This document shows positions 10,385 through 23,207 of a stretch of DNA of 64,000 nucleotides, piece by piece (position 1 is the first letter of the stretch; each line of letters begins with the position of its first letter). Below the pieces are notes generated by a model that was given only the letters and a program-made list of their open reading frames with translations, was not told the DNA's origin and made no database searches. Origin of the DNA: Hordeum vulgare subsp. vulgare (lineage: Eukaryota > Streptophyta > Magnoliopsida > Poales > Poaceae); NCBI RefSeq assembly GCF_904849725.1, contig NC_058521.1, positions 101,480,244-101,544,243 on the forward strand. The letters run 5' to 3'. Both the position numbers and the translations under genes were made by a program.

Positions 10385-12950
10385 GAATCTATCCTTTTTA
10401 TTTCTGTTTTGTGTTTTCCACACTTTCATAATTCTGTTATGATTGTGTTTTTTGTGTTTCTTTTTGCGTATGTGCCAAGAAAAACCGTTATGATTAGTCT
10501 TGGGGATGATCGTTTGGTCATGCTGGAAAAGACAGAAACTTTCTGCTCACGAAGAGAATTTTCATTTTTGTGTGTAAGAGCTTTTGAGTTGATTCTTTTT
10601 GCTGCTGATTGCTACAAAAATTCTTCACACTGTCGTAATTTTTCAATTTTTTTGAAGAACCAGAGGTATATGAAATATTCAGATTGCTAAAGACTGGTCT
10701 GCTGTTAACAGATTCTGTTTTTGTTGTGTTGGTTGCTTATTTTGATGAAACTATGGATAGTATCGGGGGGTATTAGCCATGGAAGATTGAAAGTACAGTA
10801 ACCCAACATCATCACAAGTAGAATTGAAGTTTGCTACAGTACCTAAGGAAGTGGTGGTTTTCTTTCTTGTACTAATGTTATCACGAGTTTCTGTTTAAGT
10901 TTCGTGTTCTGAAGTTTTCAAGTTTTGGGTGAAGTTCTTATGGACAAAGAGATAAAGAGTGGCAAGAGCTCAAGCTTGGGGATGCCCAAGGCACCCCAAG
11001 AGATTTAATGATGCCGTAAAATCCTAAGCTTGGGGATGCCCCGGGAAGGCATCCCCTCTCTCGTCTTCAATCCATCGGTAACGTTACTTGGGGCTATATT
11101 TTTATTCACCACATGTTATGTGTTTTTGCTTGGAGCGTCTTGTATCGTAGGAGTCTCTTATTTTTGTTGTGACACAATCTCTGCACACCTAGAGAGAGAG
11201 ACATGCACACACCGTGATTTTGTCGAGCTTCACTTATATCCCTTGGTAGACAATTCAGCTCACATGTGCTTCACTTATATCTTTTAGAGCACAGTGGTGC
11301 ATGGCTTGGTAGTTGATCTATTCTTTGGAAGTAGTCTCAAAAGGGGTAGTTATGCAAAGGGGTAAGAAAACTTCCACCTTCATGTGCATTGAATAGTTAC
11401 AGAAGTTTGATTCATCTCAATTAGTTTTGAGTTGTGGTTATGGTAATACTAAAGTCATGCTAGTAAGGTGTTGTGGATCTAGAAATACTTGTGTTGAAGT
11501 TAGTGATTCCCGTAGCATGCACGTATGGTGAACCGCTATGTGATGAAATCTGAGCATGATTAGTATATTGAATGTCATCCTTTGCGTGGCGGTCGGGATC
11601 GCGCGATGGTTTATACCTACCAACCCTTCCCCTACGAGTATGCGTTGAATGCTTTGTTTCGATTACTAATAAAACTTCTGCAAGAAGTATATGAGTTCTT
11701 CATGACTAATGTTGAGTCCATGGTTTAGATGCACTTTCACCTTCCACAATCACTATATTCTTAGTGCCGTGCAACTTTCGCTGGTGCACAAAACCCACCA
11801 TTAACCTCCCTCAAAACAGCCACCATACCTACCTACTATGGCTTTTTCAAAGTCATTCCGAGATATATGGCCATGCAACTACCACCATGACATGTGCCAC
11901 CACGTCTACATTGCCATTGCATGATCGTAAGATAGCTAGCATGATGTTTCCATCGATGTCTGTGCCATGCTAGATCATTGCCATGGTACACTACCGAAGG
12001 CATTCCATATAGAGTCATCGTTACTCTAAGTTTTGAGTTGAAAGTGTGATGATCCTCATTAATGGAGCATTGTCCTATGTGAGGAAATAAAAGAGGCCAA
12101 ATAATCCCACCAAAATTAAAAAAAAGTGGCCAAAGAGCCCAGCAAAATAAAAAAATGAGAGAAAAAGAGAGAAGGGACAATGCTACCACTTTTCCCACAC
12201 TTGTGCATATTAAGCACCATGATCTTCATGATTGAGAGTCTCTCGTTTTATCACCACTATATAGCTAGTGGGAAATTTTGATTATATAACTTGGCTTGTA
12301 TATTCCAATGATAGGCTTCCTCAAAATTGCCTTAGGTCTTCGTGAGCAAGCAAGTTGGGTGCACACCCACTAGTTTTCTTTAAGAGCTTTCACATACTCA
12401 TAGTTCTAGTGCATCAATTGTATGGCAATCCCGACTCATTCACATTGATATCTATTGATGAGCATCTCCACAGCTCATTGATATGCCTAGTTAATGTGAC
12501 TATCTTCTCCTTTTTGTCTTGCAACCTCCACTACATTCCACACCATCTATAGTGCTATAACAATGGCTCACGCTCATGTATTGCGTGAGAGTTGAAAAGG
12601 TTTGAGAAAGTAAAGGTGTGAAACAATTACTTGGCCAATATCGGGGTTGTGCATGATTTACATTCATTGTGCAATGATGATAGAGCATAGCCAGACTATA
12701 TGCTTTTGTAGGGATAACTTTCTTTTGGCCATGTTATTTTGAAAGTTCATGATTACTTTGCTAGTTTGCTTGAATTTTATTGTTTCCACGTCAATAGCAA
12801 ACTATTGTTTTGAATCTAATGGATCTAAACATTCACGTCACATAAGAGGAATTACAAAGGACACCTATGCTAGGTAGCATGAAAGCATCAAAAATTCATT
12901 CTTATCACTTCCCTACTCGAGGACGAGCAGGAGTTAAGCTTGGGGATGCT
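10385..12950 (+). other. Non-coding internal region of element A
   Basis: No frame here is conserved convincingly as protein. It holds two copies of AAGCTTGGGGATGCC (10972-10986, 11026-11040), a G-rich snap-back around 11031-11059, and AAGCTTGGGGATGCT (12936-12950) touching the 3' LTR as the polypurine-tract region. It is colinear with C 43769-46272 and with B reversed. Confidence 0.65.
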
Positions 12951-14543
12951 TGATACGTATCAAACGTATCTGTAATTTTTGATGGTTTCACGTTGTTATC
13001 TTGTCTTCTTTGGTTGTTTTATCTAACTTTTATATCTTTTTTGGGACTAACTTATTAATTCAGTGCCAAGTGCCAGTTCTTTTTTCCGTGTTTTTGACTC
13101 TTTTCAGATCTGATTTTGGAACGGAGTCCAAACGGAAGAAAAACCCCGAAATGATTTTTTCCCGAACGGAAGAGGATCAGGGGGGCCTTTAGGCCAAGCC
13201 AGGTGGGCTCCAGGGAGCCCACAAGCGCCCACTCCGCCACCAGGGGGAGGCGGCGGTGGGCAGGCTTGTGGCCTCCCTGGCCGCCCCCTGACCTAGATCT
13301 TTGGCCTATAAATTCCCAAATATTCCGCAAAAAATCAGGGGAGCCTCAAAAATACTTTTCCGCCGCCACAAGCTTCCGTTTCCGCAAGATCTCATCTGGA
13401 GACCCTTCCCGGTGCCCTGCCGGAGGGGACTTTGGAGTTGGAGGGCTTCTTCATCATCATCATCACCCCTCCAATGACTCGTGAGTAGTTCACTTCAGAC
13501 CTACGGGTCCGTGGTTAGTAGCTAGATGGCTTCTTCTCTCTCTTGGATCTTCAATACAAAGTTCTCCATGATCTTCATGGAGATCTATCCGATGTAATCT
13601 TCTTTGGCGGTGTGTTTGTCGAGATCCGATGAATTGTGGATTCGTGATCAGATTATCTATAATATATATTTGAGTCTTTCTTGATTTCTTATATGCATGA
13701 TTTGATATCCTTGTAAGTCTCTCCGAGTCTTGGGTTTTGTTTGGCCAACTAGATCTATGATTCTTGCAATGGGAGAAGTGCTTGGTTTTGGGTTCTGCCT
13801 TGTGGTGACCTTTCCCAGTGACAGTAGGGGCAGCAGGGCACACATCAAGTAGTTGCCATCAAGGGTAAAAAGATGGGGTTTTTATCATTGGTTTGAGATT
13901 ATCCCTCTACATCATGTCATCTTGGATAAGGCATTACTCTATTCTTATGGACTTAATACACAAGATGCATGCTGGATAGCGGTCGACGTGTGGAGTAATA
14001 GTAGTAGATGCAGACAGTATCGGTCTACTTGTTTTGGACGTGATGCCTATAGATTGCGGTTCAATCAATTGCTCGATAGTAATTTGTTCACCCACCGTCT
14101 ACTTGCTTTCATGAGAGAATCCACTAGTAAACACTATGGCCCCCGGGTCTATTCATATCCATCGTTTACATCTCCGCCTTTACTTTGCTTTGTTACTTTG
14201 TTGCTTTCAGTTCTCATTAGGCAAACCATCTTTAAGGGATTGACAACCCCTTCATAGCGTTGGGAGCAAGTTTTTGTGTTTGTGCAGGATCTTGAGATAC
14301 TCCTCCACTGGATTGATACCTTGGTTCTTAAACTGAGGGAAATACTTAGCACCGCTACGCTACATCACCCTTTCCGCTTCGAGGGAACACCAACGCAAGG
14401 CTCCAAGGCCACAGGGGAAATCCTTTGCATACTTGCCTAGGAAGTCCCTTAAGGCGTAGCCGCAGCAGAAAGATCAAGCCAAGTATTCTCATGTCGACGT
14501 GCCTATTTCTGGCGTCGTTGGAAGGTCTTTTGTTGGAGTAGCA
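12951..14543 (+). repeat. 3' LTR of element A
   Basis: Runs from TGATACGTATC to TGGAGTAGCA, 1593 bp. It matches the LTRs of C but lacks about 35 bp near 14050 (present at about 42150 and 47370). A TATAAATT box at 13307 would serve as promoter. It ends directly against Copia LTR W sequence, which fixes the ancestral LTR end at GTAGCA. Confidence 0.88.
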
Positions 14544-14620
14544 CGCACACGAAGACCTATCATGGTGATGATCATCTACGAGAGGGAGATAAGATCCAAA
14601 TACCCTTGTAGATCACTAAG
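14544..14620 (-). repeat. Copia LTR W, fragment between elements A and B
   Basis: Matches solo LTR S from about 25931 (GCACGAAGACCTATCATGG). It continues at 21541 beyond element B; the first ~40 bp of W must lie left of element A, outside the window. Confidence 0.85.
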
Positions 14621-16118
14621 TGCTACCTCTTGAGCTTGCGTTGGTTTTTCCCTTGAAGTGGAAAGGTTGATGCAGCATAGTAGCACTAAGTATTTCCCTT
14701 AGTTTGAGAACCAAGGTATCAATCCAGTAGGAGTATCAAAATGAGGCACCAATGTACCTGCGCAAAAACAAACAAACTTGCACCCAACACTATAAAGGGG
14801 TTCTCAATCCCTTCATGATTATTTGCAAGGTGAGATCTGAAGGTGGAAAGTGCAACAAAGTAAAAGTGTAGATCTGAAAATATAATGTCAAGTAGACCCG
14901 GGGGCCATAGTGTTCACTAGAGGCTTATCTCATGATAGCAAGTATTACCGTGGGTGAACGAATTACTGCCGAGCAATTGATAGAATCGCGCAAAGGCAAT
15001 GATCATATATATAGGCAACACATCCGAGACAAGTAGACCCATACTGTCTGCATCTACTACTATTACTCCACACATCGACCGCTATCCAGCATGCATCTAG
15101 TGTATTGAGTTCATAACAAACAGAGTAACGCCTTAAGCAAGATGACATGATGTGGAGGGATAAATTCATGCAATAGATATAAAACCCCATCTTTTTACCC
15201 TTGATGACAACAACACGATGCGTGCCTCGCTACCCCTTCTGTCACTAGGTGAGGACACCGCATGGTATGAACCCAAAATCAAGCACTTCTCCCATTGCAA
15301 GAATTATAGATCAAGTTGGCCAAACGAAACCCACAACTCGAAGAGAATTACAAGGATACGAAATCATGCATATAAGAGATCAGAGGAAACTCAAATAATA
15401 TCCATAGATAATCTGATCATAAATCCACAATTCATCTGATCTCGACAAACACACCGCAAAAGAAGGTTACATCAGATAGATCTCCATGAAGATCATGGAG
15501 AACTTTGTATTGAAGATCCAAGAGAGAGAAGAAGCCATCTAGCTATTAGCTATGGACCCGAAGGTCTGTGGTGAACTACTCACGCATCATCAGAGAGGCA
15601 ATGGTTTTGATGAAGAAGCCCTCCGTGTCCGAATCCCCCTCCGACAGGGCACCCGAACGGTCCCTAGATGGGATCTTGCGGAGACAGAAGCATGCGGCGG
15701 TGGAAAAGTATTTATGTGGCTCTCTCTCGTGGTTTTGGATTTTTAGAGAATTTATAGGCGGAAGAGGTAGGGCAGAGGAGCCATGGGGGGCTCACAAGCC
15801 TACTAGCCCCCCCCAAGGCCGGGGCTAGGGGGCTTGTGACCTCCCCCGAGTTCCCGTGCCTTGGTTCTAAAGTCTCCTGCATATCTTCTATTATGGAAAA
15901 AATCATTCCGCAGGTTTTATTCCGTTTGGACTCCGTTTAATATTCTCCTCTGAAAAGGTCAAAAACACGGAAAAAGCAGAAACAGGCACTTGGCACTAAG
16001 TTAATAGGTTAGTCCCAAAAAGATATAAAATAGCATATTCATGCATAAAAAACATCCAAAGTTGACCAGATAACAGCATGGAACCGTAAAAAATTATAGA
16101 TACGTTGGAGACGTATCA
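14621..16118 (-). repeat. 3' LTR of element B
   Basis: TGCTACCTCTTGAGC to GAGACGTATCA on the plus strand, 1498 bp. It is flanked on the inside by AGCATCCCCAAGCTT (16119-16133), the reverse of the 15-mer that borders the 3' LTR in element A. Confidence 0.9.
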
Positions 16119-19071
16119 AGCATCCCCAAGCTTAACTCTTGCTCCTCCTCGAGTAGGGAAGTGATAAAGACTGAATTTTTGATGTGGAATGCTACCTAGC
16201 ATATTTGTCCTTTGTAACTTCTTTCTTGTGGCATGAATGTTCAGATCCGTAAGATTCAAAACAATAGTTTACTATTGACATGAAAACAATAATACTTCAA
16301 GCAAACTAGCAAAGTAATCATGAACTTTGTAAATAACAAGGCCCAAGAAAGTTATCCCTACAAAATCATATAGTCTGGCTATTCTCCATCATCCCCACAC
16401 AATGAATTTAAATCATGCACAACCCCGATATTGGCCAAGTAATTGTTTTCGCACTCTTACTTTCTCAAACTTTTTCAACTCTCATGCAATACATGAGCGT
16501 GAGCCATGGATATAGCACTATAGGTGGAATAGAGTGTGGTGGAGGTTGTGTGGCAAAAAGGAGGAGATGGTCACATTGGCTTGGCGTATTAATGGGCTAT
16601 GGAGATTCCCATCAATAGATATCAATGTGAATGAGTAGGGATTACCATGCAACGGATGCACTTAGAGCTATAATTGTGTGAAAGCTCAAAAGGAGAACTA
16701 GTGGGTGTGCACCCAACTTGCTTGCTCACGAAGACCTAGGGCAATTTTGAGGAAGCCCGTCATTGGAATATACAAGCCAAGTTATATAATGAAAATTCCC
16801 ACTAGTATATGGAAGTGTCAAAACAAGAGACTCTCTATCATGAAGATCATGGTGCTATTTTGAAGCACAAGTGTGGAAAAAGATAGTAGCATTGTCCCTT
16901 CTCTCTTTTTCTATCTTTTTTTTGTTTGCGCTCTTTGGCCTCTCTTTTTTTCCTCACATGGGACAATGCTCTAATAATGATGATCATCACACTTTTATTT
17001 ACTCACAACTCAATACTTAGAACAATGATGACTCTATAGGAAATGCCTCCGGTAGTGTACCGGGATGTGCAACGATCTAGCTTAGCGTATGACTCGCTAG
17101 CTATCTTACGATCCTGCAATGGAAATATGAAAGTGACGGCACAAGTCATGAGATGGAATGGTGGGAGTTGCATGGCAATATATCTTGGAATGGCTATGAA
17201 AATGCCATAATAGGTAGGTATGGTGGCTGTTTTGAGGAAGGTATATGGTGGGTTTGTGCACCGGCGAAAGTTGCGCTGCACTAGAGAGGCTAGCAATGGT
17301 GGAAGGTGAAAGTGCATCTATACCATGGACTCACATTAGTCATGAAGAACTCATATACTTATTGCGAAAGTTTTATTAGTAATCGAAAAAAGTGCTAAAC
17401 GCATACTCCTAGGGGAAGGGTTGGTAGGTGTTAACCATCGCGCGATCCCGACCGCCACACAAAGGATGACAATCAATAAATCAATTATGCTCCGACTTCC
17501 TAACATAGCGATTCACCATACGTGCATGCTACTGGAATCACTAACATCAACACAAGTATTTCTAGATTCGCAACACCCTACTAACGTAACTCTAATATTA
17601 CCAAATCCATATCTCAAAACTTAATTGTTAGGAATCAAACTTCTCTTACTAATCAATGCACTTGAATATGGAAGTTTTTATTATATCCTCTTTGGATGCC
17701 TATCATCTTTAGGACTACTTTCATAGCACAGGTCAATTACCAAGTTACTGAGAGAGAGCACTCTCAAAAAGATATAAGTGAAGATCGAGAGTTTTTATTT
17801 CTAAAAGATATGACACCGCCGTGCTCTACAAAGATTTAAGTGAAGCACTTGAGAAAAATTATCTAGCTCAAAAGATATAAGTGAAGCACATGCGAGCTAA
17901 ATTGCCTAACTCAAAAGATATAAGTGAAGTTCCATAAGTATTCTAGCAAATTCACGATGAGTGCATGTCCCTCTCAAAAAGGTGTGCAGCAAGGATGACT
18001 GTGAAAAAGAAAAAGAAAAGACTCCTATAATACACGACTCTCCAAGCAAAACACATATCATGTGGTGAATAGAAATATAGCTCCAAGTAACGTTACCGAT
18101 GGATTGGAGACGAAAGAGGGGATGCCTTCCCGGGGCATCCCCAAGCTTAGGCTTTTTGGTGTCCTTGAATTTTTCTTGGTATGCCTTGGGAATCCCAAGC
18201 TTAAGCTCTTTCCACGCTTTATCCCATTGTCCATGAGAACATCACCCAAAACTTGAAAACTTCACAACTCAAAACTTAAACAAAAACTCGTGATATCATT
18301 AGCATAAGAAAACAAACTACCAACTCTTTAGGTACTGTAGTAAACTTGATTTCTATTTATATTGATGTTATATTACTGTATTCTCACTTTTCCATGGCTA
18401 GTACCTCCCGATACTATCCATAGTTTCATCAATATAAACAATCAACAAAAAAAACAGAATCTGTCAAAAACAAACCAGTGTGTAGCAATCTGTATACTTC
18501 GTATACTTCTGTTATCTCAAAAATTCTGAACAATTATGAAAATTAGGGAAATTTTCATATTAACCAGCAGCGAAACGAATCAACTCAAAATCTCTTTCTG
18601 GATAGGAATTAAAAATAATTTCATGAGCGCAAAGTTTCTGTCTTTTTCATCAAGATCAAACAACCATCACCAAAACTAGTCATAAAGGTTCTACTTGGCA
18701 CAAATGCAAAAAGAAACATAAAAAACACAATCATAAAAGAATTATGATGGTGTGTACACAACAAAACAGAAAGCTAAAAAGCAAAGATAAATTTATTGGG
18801 TTGCCTCCCAACAAGCGCTATCGTTTAACGCCCTTAGTAAGCATTGATAATTCAATGATGCTCACACAAAAGAAAAGAATTGAAGCACAACGATAGCATC
18901 ATAAAGCATGTGAAAATCACATCTAAGTCTAACATACTTCCTATGCATAGGAATTTTATAGGAAAACAAATTTTCAAGACAAGCAATAACGACCATATGC
19001 AAGGAAGAAGAAAGAGACAATAGCAATCTCAACATAACGAGAGGTGATTTAGTGATATGAAAGTTTATACC
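16119..19071 (-). other. Non-coding internal region of element B
   Basis: Reverse-oriented counterpart of A 10158-12950. No intact frame. It contains AAGCTTGGGGATGCC-like motifs near 18130-18200 (reversed) and the conserved hairpin block at 18796-18838. Confidence 0.6.
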
Positions 19072-19611
19072 TCAATATTTTCTTCTCTCATAACAATTAC
19101 ATGTGGGATCATATTCAAATTCAACAATATAGCTATCACATAGGATATTCTTTTCATGATCCACGTGCATGCAAAGTTGACGCTCTTCAAAAATAGTGGG
19201 ATTATCATCAACTAAAGTCATGACTTCTCCAAACCCGCTTTCAATATTATTGCAAATATCATATTCATCATGAGGCTTAAACAAATTTTCAAGATCATAA
19301 GAAAAATCTTTACCCCAATCATGATCATTGCAACAAGTAGTTGACATAGCAAAACTAGCATCCCCAAGCTTAGGGTTTTGCATATTTTTAGCATGATTGA
19401 CATTAATAGAATTCATAGTGAAACCATTGCAATCATGCTTTTCATTCAAGGAGCCCTCGTGAATCACTTAATAAATTTCTTCATCACAATTTTCAGATTC
19501 ACGCATCTCAAGAAAAACTTCATAAAGATAGTCAAGTGCACTCAACTCACTAGCAATTGGTTAAACATAATTGGATCTCTTAAAGAGATTAGCAAGTGGA
19601 TGAGGATCCAT
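19072..19611 (-). pseudogene. Element B copy of the conserved Athila-like ORF (degenerate)
   Basis: Starts at ATG 19611-19609 (MDPHPLANLF) as in element C and ends at the stop at 19072. TAA codons interrupt it just before the IASE motif and again before VIHE, but from 19467 down to 19072 the frame is open for 131 codons, spanning the site where A and C carry stops (DICNNIESGFGEVMTL). This shows the unbroken ancestral frame. No known domain recognised. Confidence 0.6.
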
Positions 19612-19818
19612 ATCAATAGATTTTCAGAAAGCGAAGATGCAAGCATATTGAAGGCACATAGCACACAAGCAAAGGAAAGGCAAACGAAAAAGGCAAATAT
19701 TTTTGTAAATTTTGCTTTTTCAGAAGTGGGGGAGAGGAAAACGAGAGGCAAAAGGTAAATAACGTAAATGCAAGAGCTGAGTTTGGGATAGTTACTTGGA
19801 TAAACTTCACTTTGAATA

Positions 19819-20025
19819 CTCCCCGGCAACGATGCCAGAAGTTGGCACGTTGACGGGAGACTATTCTTGACTTGATCCTCCCCGGCAACGGCGCCAGAAA
19901 TTGGCACGTTGATGGGAGACTATTCTTGACTTGATCCTCCCCGGCAACGGCACGAGAAATTGGCACCTTGACAGGAGACTATTCTTGACTTGATCCTCCC
20001 CGGCAACGGTGCCAGAAATTCTTCT
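19819..20025 (-). repeat. Four primer-binding sites in a 59-bp tandem array (element B)
   Basis: CTCCCCGGCAACG starts at 19819, 19878, 19937 and 19996, exactly 59 bp apart. On the minus strand each is a tRNA-Asp-type primer site (consensus TGGCGCCGTTGCCGGGGA); the 19878 copy is perfect, 19996 reads TGGCACCG, 19819 TGGCATCG and 19937 TCGTGCCG. The copy nearest the 5' LTR (20026) sits a few bases from it. Spacer units share TTGGCACGTTGA and GACTATTCTTGACTTGATC. Confidence 0.9.
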
Positions 20026-21540
20026 TGCTACCTCTTGAGCATGCATTGGTTTTTCCCTTGAAGAGGAAAGAGTGATGCAGCACAATAGCAGTAAGTATTT
20101 CCCTCAGTTTCAGAACCAAGGTATCAATCCAGTAGGAGTATCAAGATGAGGCACCAATGTACCTGCGCAAAAACAAACAAACTTGCACCAAACGCCATAA
20201 AGGGGTTGTCAATCCCTTCACGATTATTTGCAAGGTGATATCTGAAGGTGGAAAGTGCAACAAAGTAAAAGTGTAGATCTGAAAATATGATGTGAAGTTG
20301 ACCCGGGGGCCATAGTGTTCACTAGAGGCTTCTCTCATGATAGCAAATATTACGGTGGGTGAACGAATTACTGTCGAGCAATTGATAGAATCGCGCAAAG
20401 TCATGATGATATATAAGGCAATGATCATACATATAGGCATCACGTCCGAGACAAGTAGACCGATACTGTCTGCATCTACTACTATTACTCGACACATCGA
20501 CCGCTATCTAGCATGCATCTAGTGTATTGAGTTCATAACAAACAGAGTAACGCCTTAAGCAAGATGACATGATGTAGAGGGATAAATTCATGCAATAGAT
20601 ATAAACCCCATCTTTTTACCCTTGATGGCAACAACACGATGCATGCCTCGCTACCCCTTCTGTCACTAGGTGAGAACACCGCACGGTATGAACCCAAAAC
20701 CAACCACTTCTCCCATTGCAAGAATTATAGATCAAGTTGGCCAAATGAAACCCACAACTAGAAGAGAATTACAAGGATACGAAATCATGCATATAAAAGA
20801 TCAGAGGAAACTCAAATAATATTCATAGATAATCTGATCATAAATCCACAATTCATCGGATCTCGACAAATAGACCACAAAAGAAGGTTACATCGGATAG
20901 ATCTCCATGAAGATCATGGAGAACTTTGTATTGAATATCCAAGAGAGAGAAGAAGCCATCTAGCTACTAGCTATGGACCCGAAGGTCTATGGTGAACTAC
21001 TCAGGCATCATCAGAGAGGCAATGGTGTTGATGAATAAGCCCTCCGTGTCCGAATCCCCCTCCGGTAGGGCACCAGAACGATCCCCAGATGGGATCCTGC
21101 GGAGACAGAAGCTTGCGGGGGCAGAAAAGTATTTTCATGGCTCTCTCTGGTGGTTTTGGATTTTTAGAGAATTTATAGGCGGAAGAGGTAGGGCAGAGGA
21201 GCCACGGGGGGCCCACAAGCCTGCTAGGCCCCCCCAGTCCGGGGATAGGGGGCTTGTGACCTCCCCCGAGGTCCCCTTCCTTGGTTCTCAAGTCTCCTAC
21301 GTATCTTCTGTTATGGAAAAAATCATTTCGCAGGTTTTATTCCGTTTGGACTCCGTTTAATATTCTCCTGTGAAAAAGGTAAAAAACACGGAAAAGACAG
21401 AAACTGGCACTTGGCACTGAGTTAATAGGTTAGTCCCAAAAAAGATATAAAATGGCATATTCATGCATACAGAACATCCAAAGTTGACAAGATAATAGCA
21501 TGGAACCATCAAAAATTATAGATACATTGGAGACGTATCA
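20026..21540 (-). repeat. 5' LTR of element B
   Basis: TGCTACCTCTTGAGC to GAGACGTATCA, 1515 bp, pairing with 14621-16118. The primer-site array on its left makes this the 5' LTR. Immediately right is the CTAAG target duplication. Confidence 0.9.
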
Positions 21541-23207
21541 CTAAGCAGGAAGCGTTTGTAAATGCGGTTGATGTAGTGGAACGTCTTCGCGATCCAAATC
21601 GCAGCCGTCCCACGATCCGTCCCGATCTAGCGTCGAACAGACGACACCTCCGCGTTCAGCACACGTAGAACTCGACGATGATCTCGGCCTTCTTGATCCA
21701 GCAAGACGGGGCGGAGAGGTAGATGAGTTCTCTGGCAACGCGACGACGTGATGGTGATGGTCGTGGAGCTATTCCAGTAGGACTTCACCTAAGCACCGCT
21801 GAAACTATACTAGAGGATAAATGGATCTAGAGAGAGGGCAACACATGGCTGATTATTGTATCTCAAAACCCTCAAAACCTCTAGTATATATAGGAGGAGA
21901 GGAGACGAGGCAGCCTTGGCCCCTACTCCAAGGAGAAGGGGTCGTTCGAACCAAAGGAAGAGTCCACCTTCCCTTGGGAAGGTGGACTACTTTGGGAGGA
22001 CTCTTCCTTCCCTTCCTTTTAAAAGTCCTTTACCTTTTATTTCTTCTCGTAGCCGCATGGGCCTTTGAGAGAAGCTTTGGCCAGCTCACCAGGGGCAGGT
22101 CCACCTCTTCTCACATCCCAGAAGGCTCTTGGGTTGTCACACCCCTCCCGGTGGTCCCCCGTCACCCTCCCGGCACTCCCTGTACACTACCGATGAGCCC
22201 GAAACTTTTTCGGTGACCAAAACAGGACTTCCTATATATGAATGTTTACCTCCAGACCATTCCGGAGCTCCCTGTGGAGTCTGAGGTCTCATCCGGGACT
22301 CTGAACAACCTTCGGTCACCAACACCTATAACTCAACTATACTAAAACATCACTGAACCTTAAGTGTGCAGACCTTGTGGGTTCGGGAACTATGTAGACA
22401 TGACCGAGACACTCTCCGATCAATATCCAATAGCGGGACCTCGACGTCCATATTGGATCCTACATATTCTACAAAGATCTTATCGGTTGAACCTCTATGT
22501 CAAGGATTCACATAATCCCGTATATCATTCCCTTTGTCCTTCGGTATGTTATTTGCCCGAGATTCGATCATTGGTATCGACATATCTATTTCAATCTCAT
22601 TACCGGCATGTCTCTTTACTTGTTCTGTAATACAAGATCCCGTGGCTCACTCTTTAGTCACATTGCTTGCAAGGCTTGTTTGTGATGTTGTATTGCCGAG
22701 TGGGCCCCGAGATACCTCTCTGTCACACAGAGTGACAAATCTCGGTCTTGATCCATGCTAACTCAACGGACATCTTCAGAGATACCTGTAGAGCACATTT
22801 ATAGTCAACCAGTAACGTTGTGATGTTTGATACACATAAGGAATTCCTCCGGTGTCAGTGAGTTACATGATCTCATGGTCATAGGAATGTATACTTGACA
22901 TGCAGAAAACAATAGCAACAAAATAACACGATCATATGCTACGTTTATTGTTTGGTTCTTGTCCATCACATCATTCTCCTACTGGTGTGATCTTGTCATC
23001 AAGTGACAACACTTGTCTATGGCTAGGAAACCTAACCATCTTTGATCATCGAGCTAGTCAACTAGAGGCTCGCTAGGGACATTGTTTTGTCTATATATCC
23101 ACACATGCATTTATGTTCCCATTCAATACAATTATAGCATGGATTATCTTGAAATAGGAAATATAATAATAACTATTTATTATTGGATCTAGGGCATATT
23201 TCCAATC
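21541..23207 (-). repeat. Copia (BARE-1/WIS/Angela-type) LTR W, main part
   Basis: Collinear with solo LTR S to GGGCATATTTCCAA at 23205. With the 14544-14620 piece it adds up to nearly a whole LTR of about 1.8 kb in minus orientation. A TATATATA box lies at 21885-21892. The final bases read CCAATC where CCAACA is expected, so the end is mutated or a few bases truncated. It abuts Copia pol in the opposite orientation, so W is a separate insertion, probably a solo LTR within E2. Confidence 0.82.

Larger units (their letters stand above)
9616..14543 (+). mobile_element. Athila-like LTR retrotransposon A (3' part, plus strand)
   Basis: Internal region 9616-12950 and 3' LTR 12951-14543; the 5' part lies left of the nested Ty3 element, outside the window. 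It is closely similar along its length to element C (43006-47900) and more distantly to B. No gag, protease, RT or integrase frame is visible, so it looks non-autonomous. A/B/C carry tRNA-Asp primer sites where visible, as Athila-clade elements do; Sabrina or WHAM-type identity is possible but unverified. The right junction falls inside Copia LTR W, with CGCAC (14544-14548) as the likely target duplication. Confidence 0.82.
14621..21540 (-). mobile_element. Athila-like LTR retrotransposon B, complete, minus strand
   Basis: Both LTRs (14621-16118 and 20026-21540) and a perfect 5-bp target duplication CTAAG (14616-14620 and 21541-21545) define a complete insertion in Copia LTR W. The internal region (16119-20025) is related to A and C in reverse but the LTR is a diverged subfamily (its transcript end reads GAGGTAGCA rather than GCAGTAGCA). 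No gag-pol frame is visible, so it is non-autonomous. The only coding trace is the broken ORF at 19072-19611. Confidence 0.92.

Noticed and set aside
19819..20025. 59-bp regular repeats as a CRISPR-like array
   Set aside because: Spacers are repeated too, the genome is a plant, and the repeats are primer sites next to an LTR.
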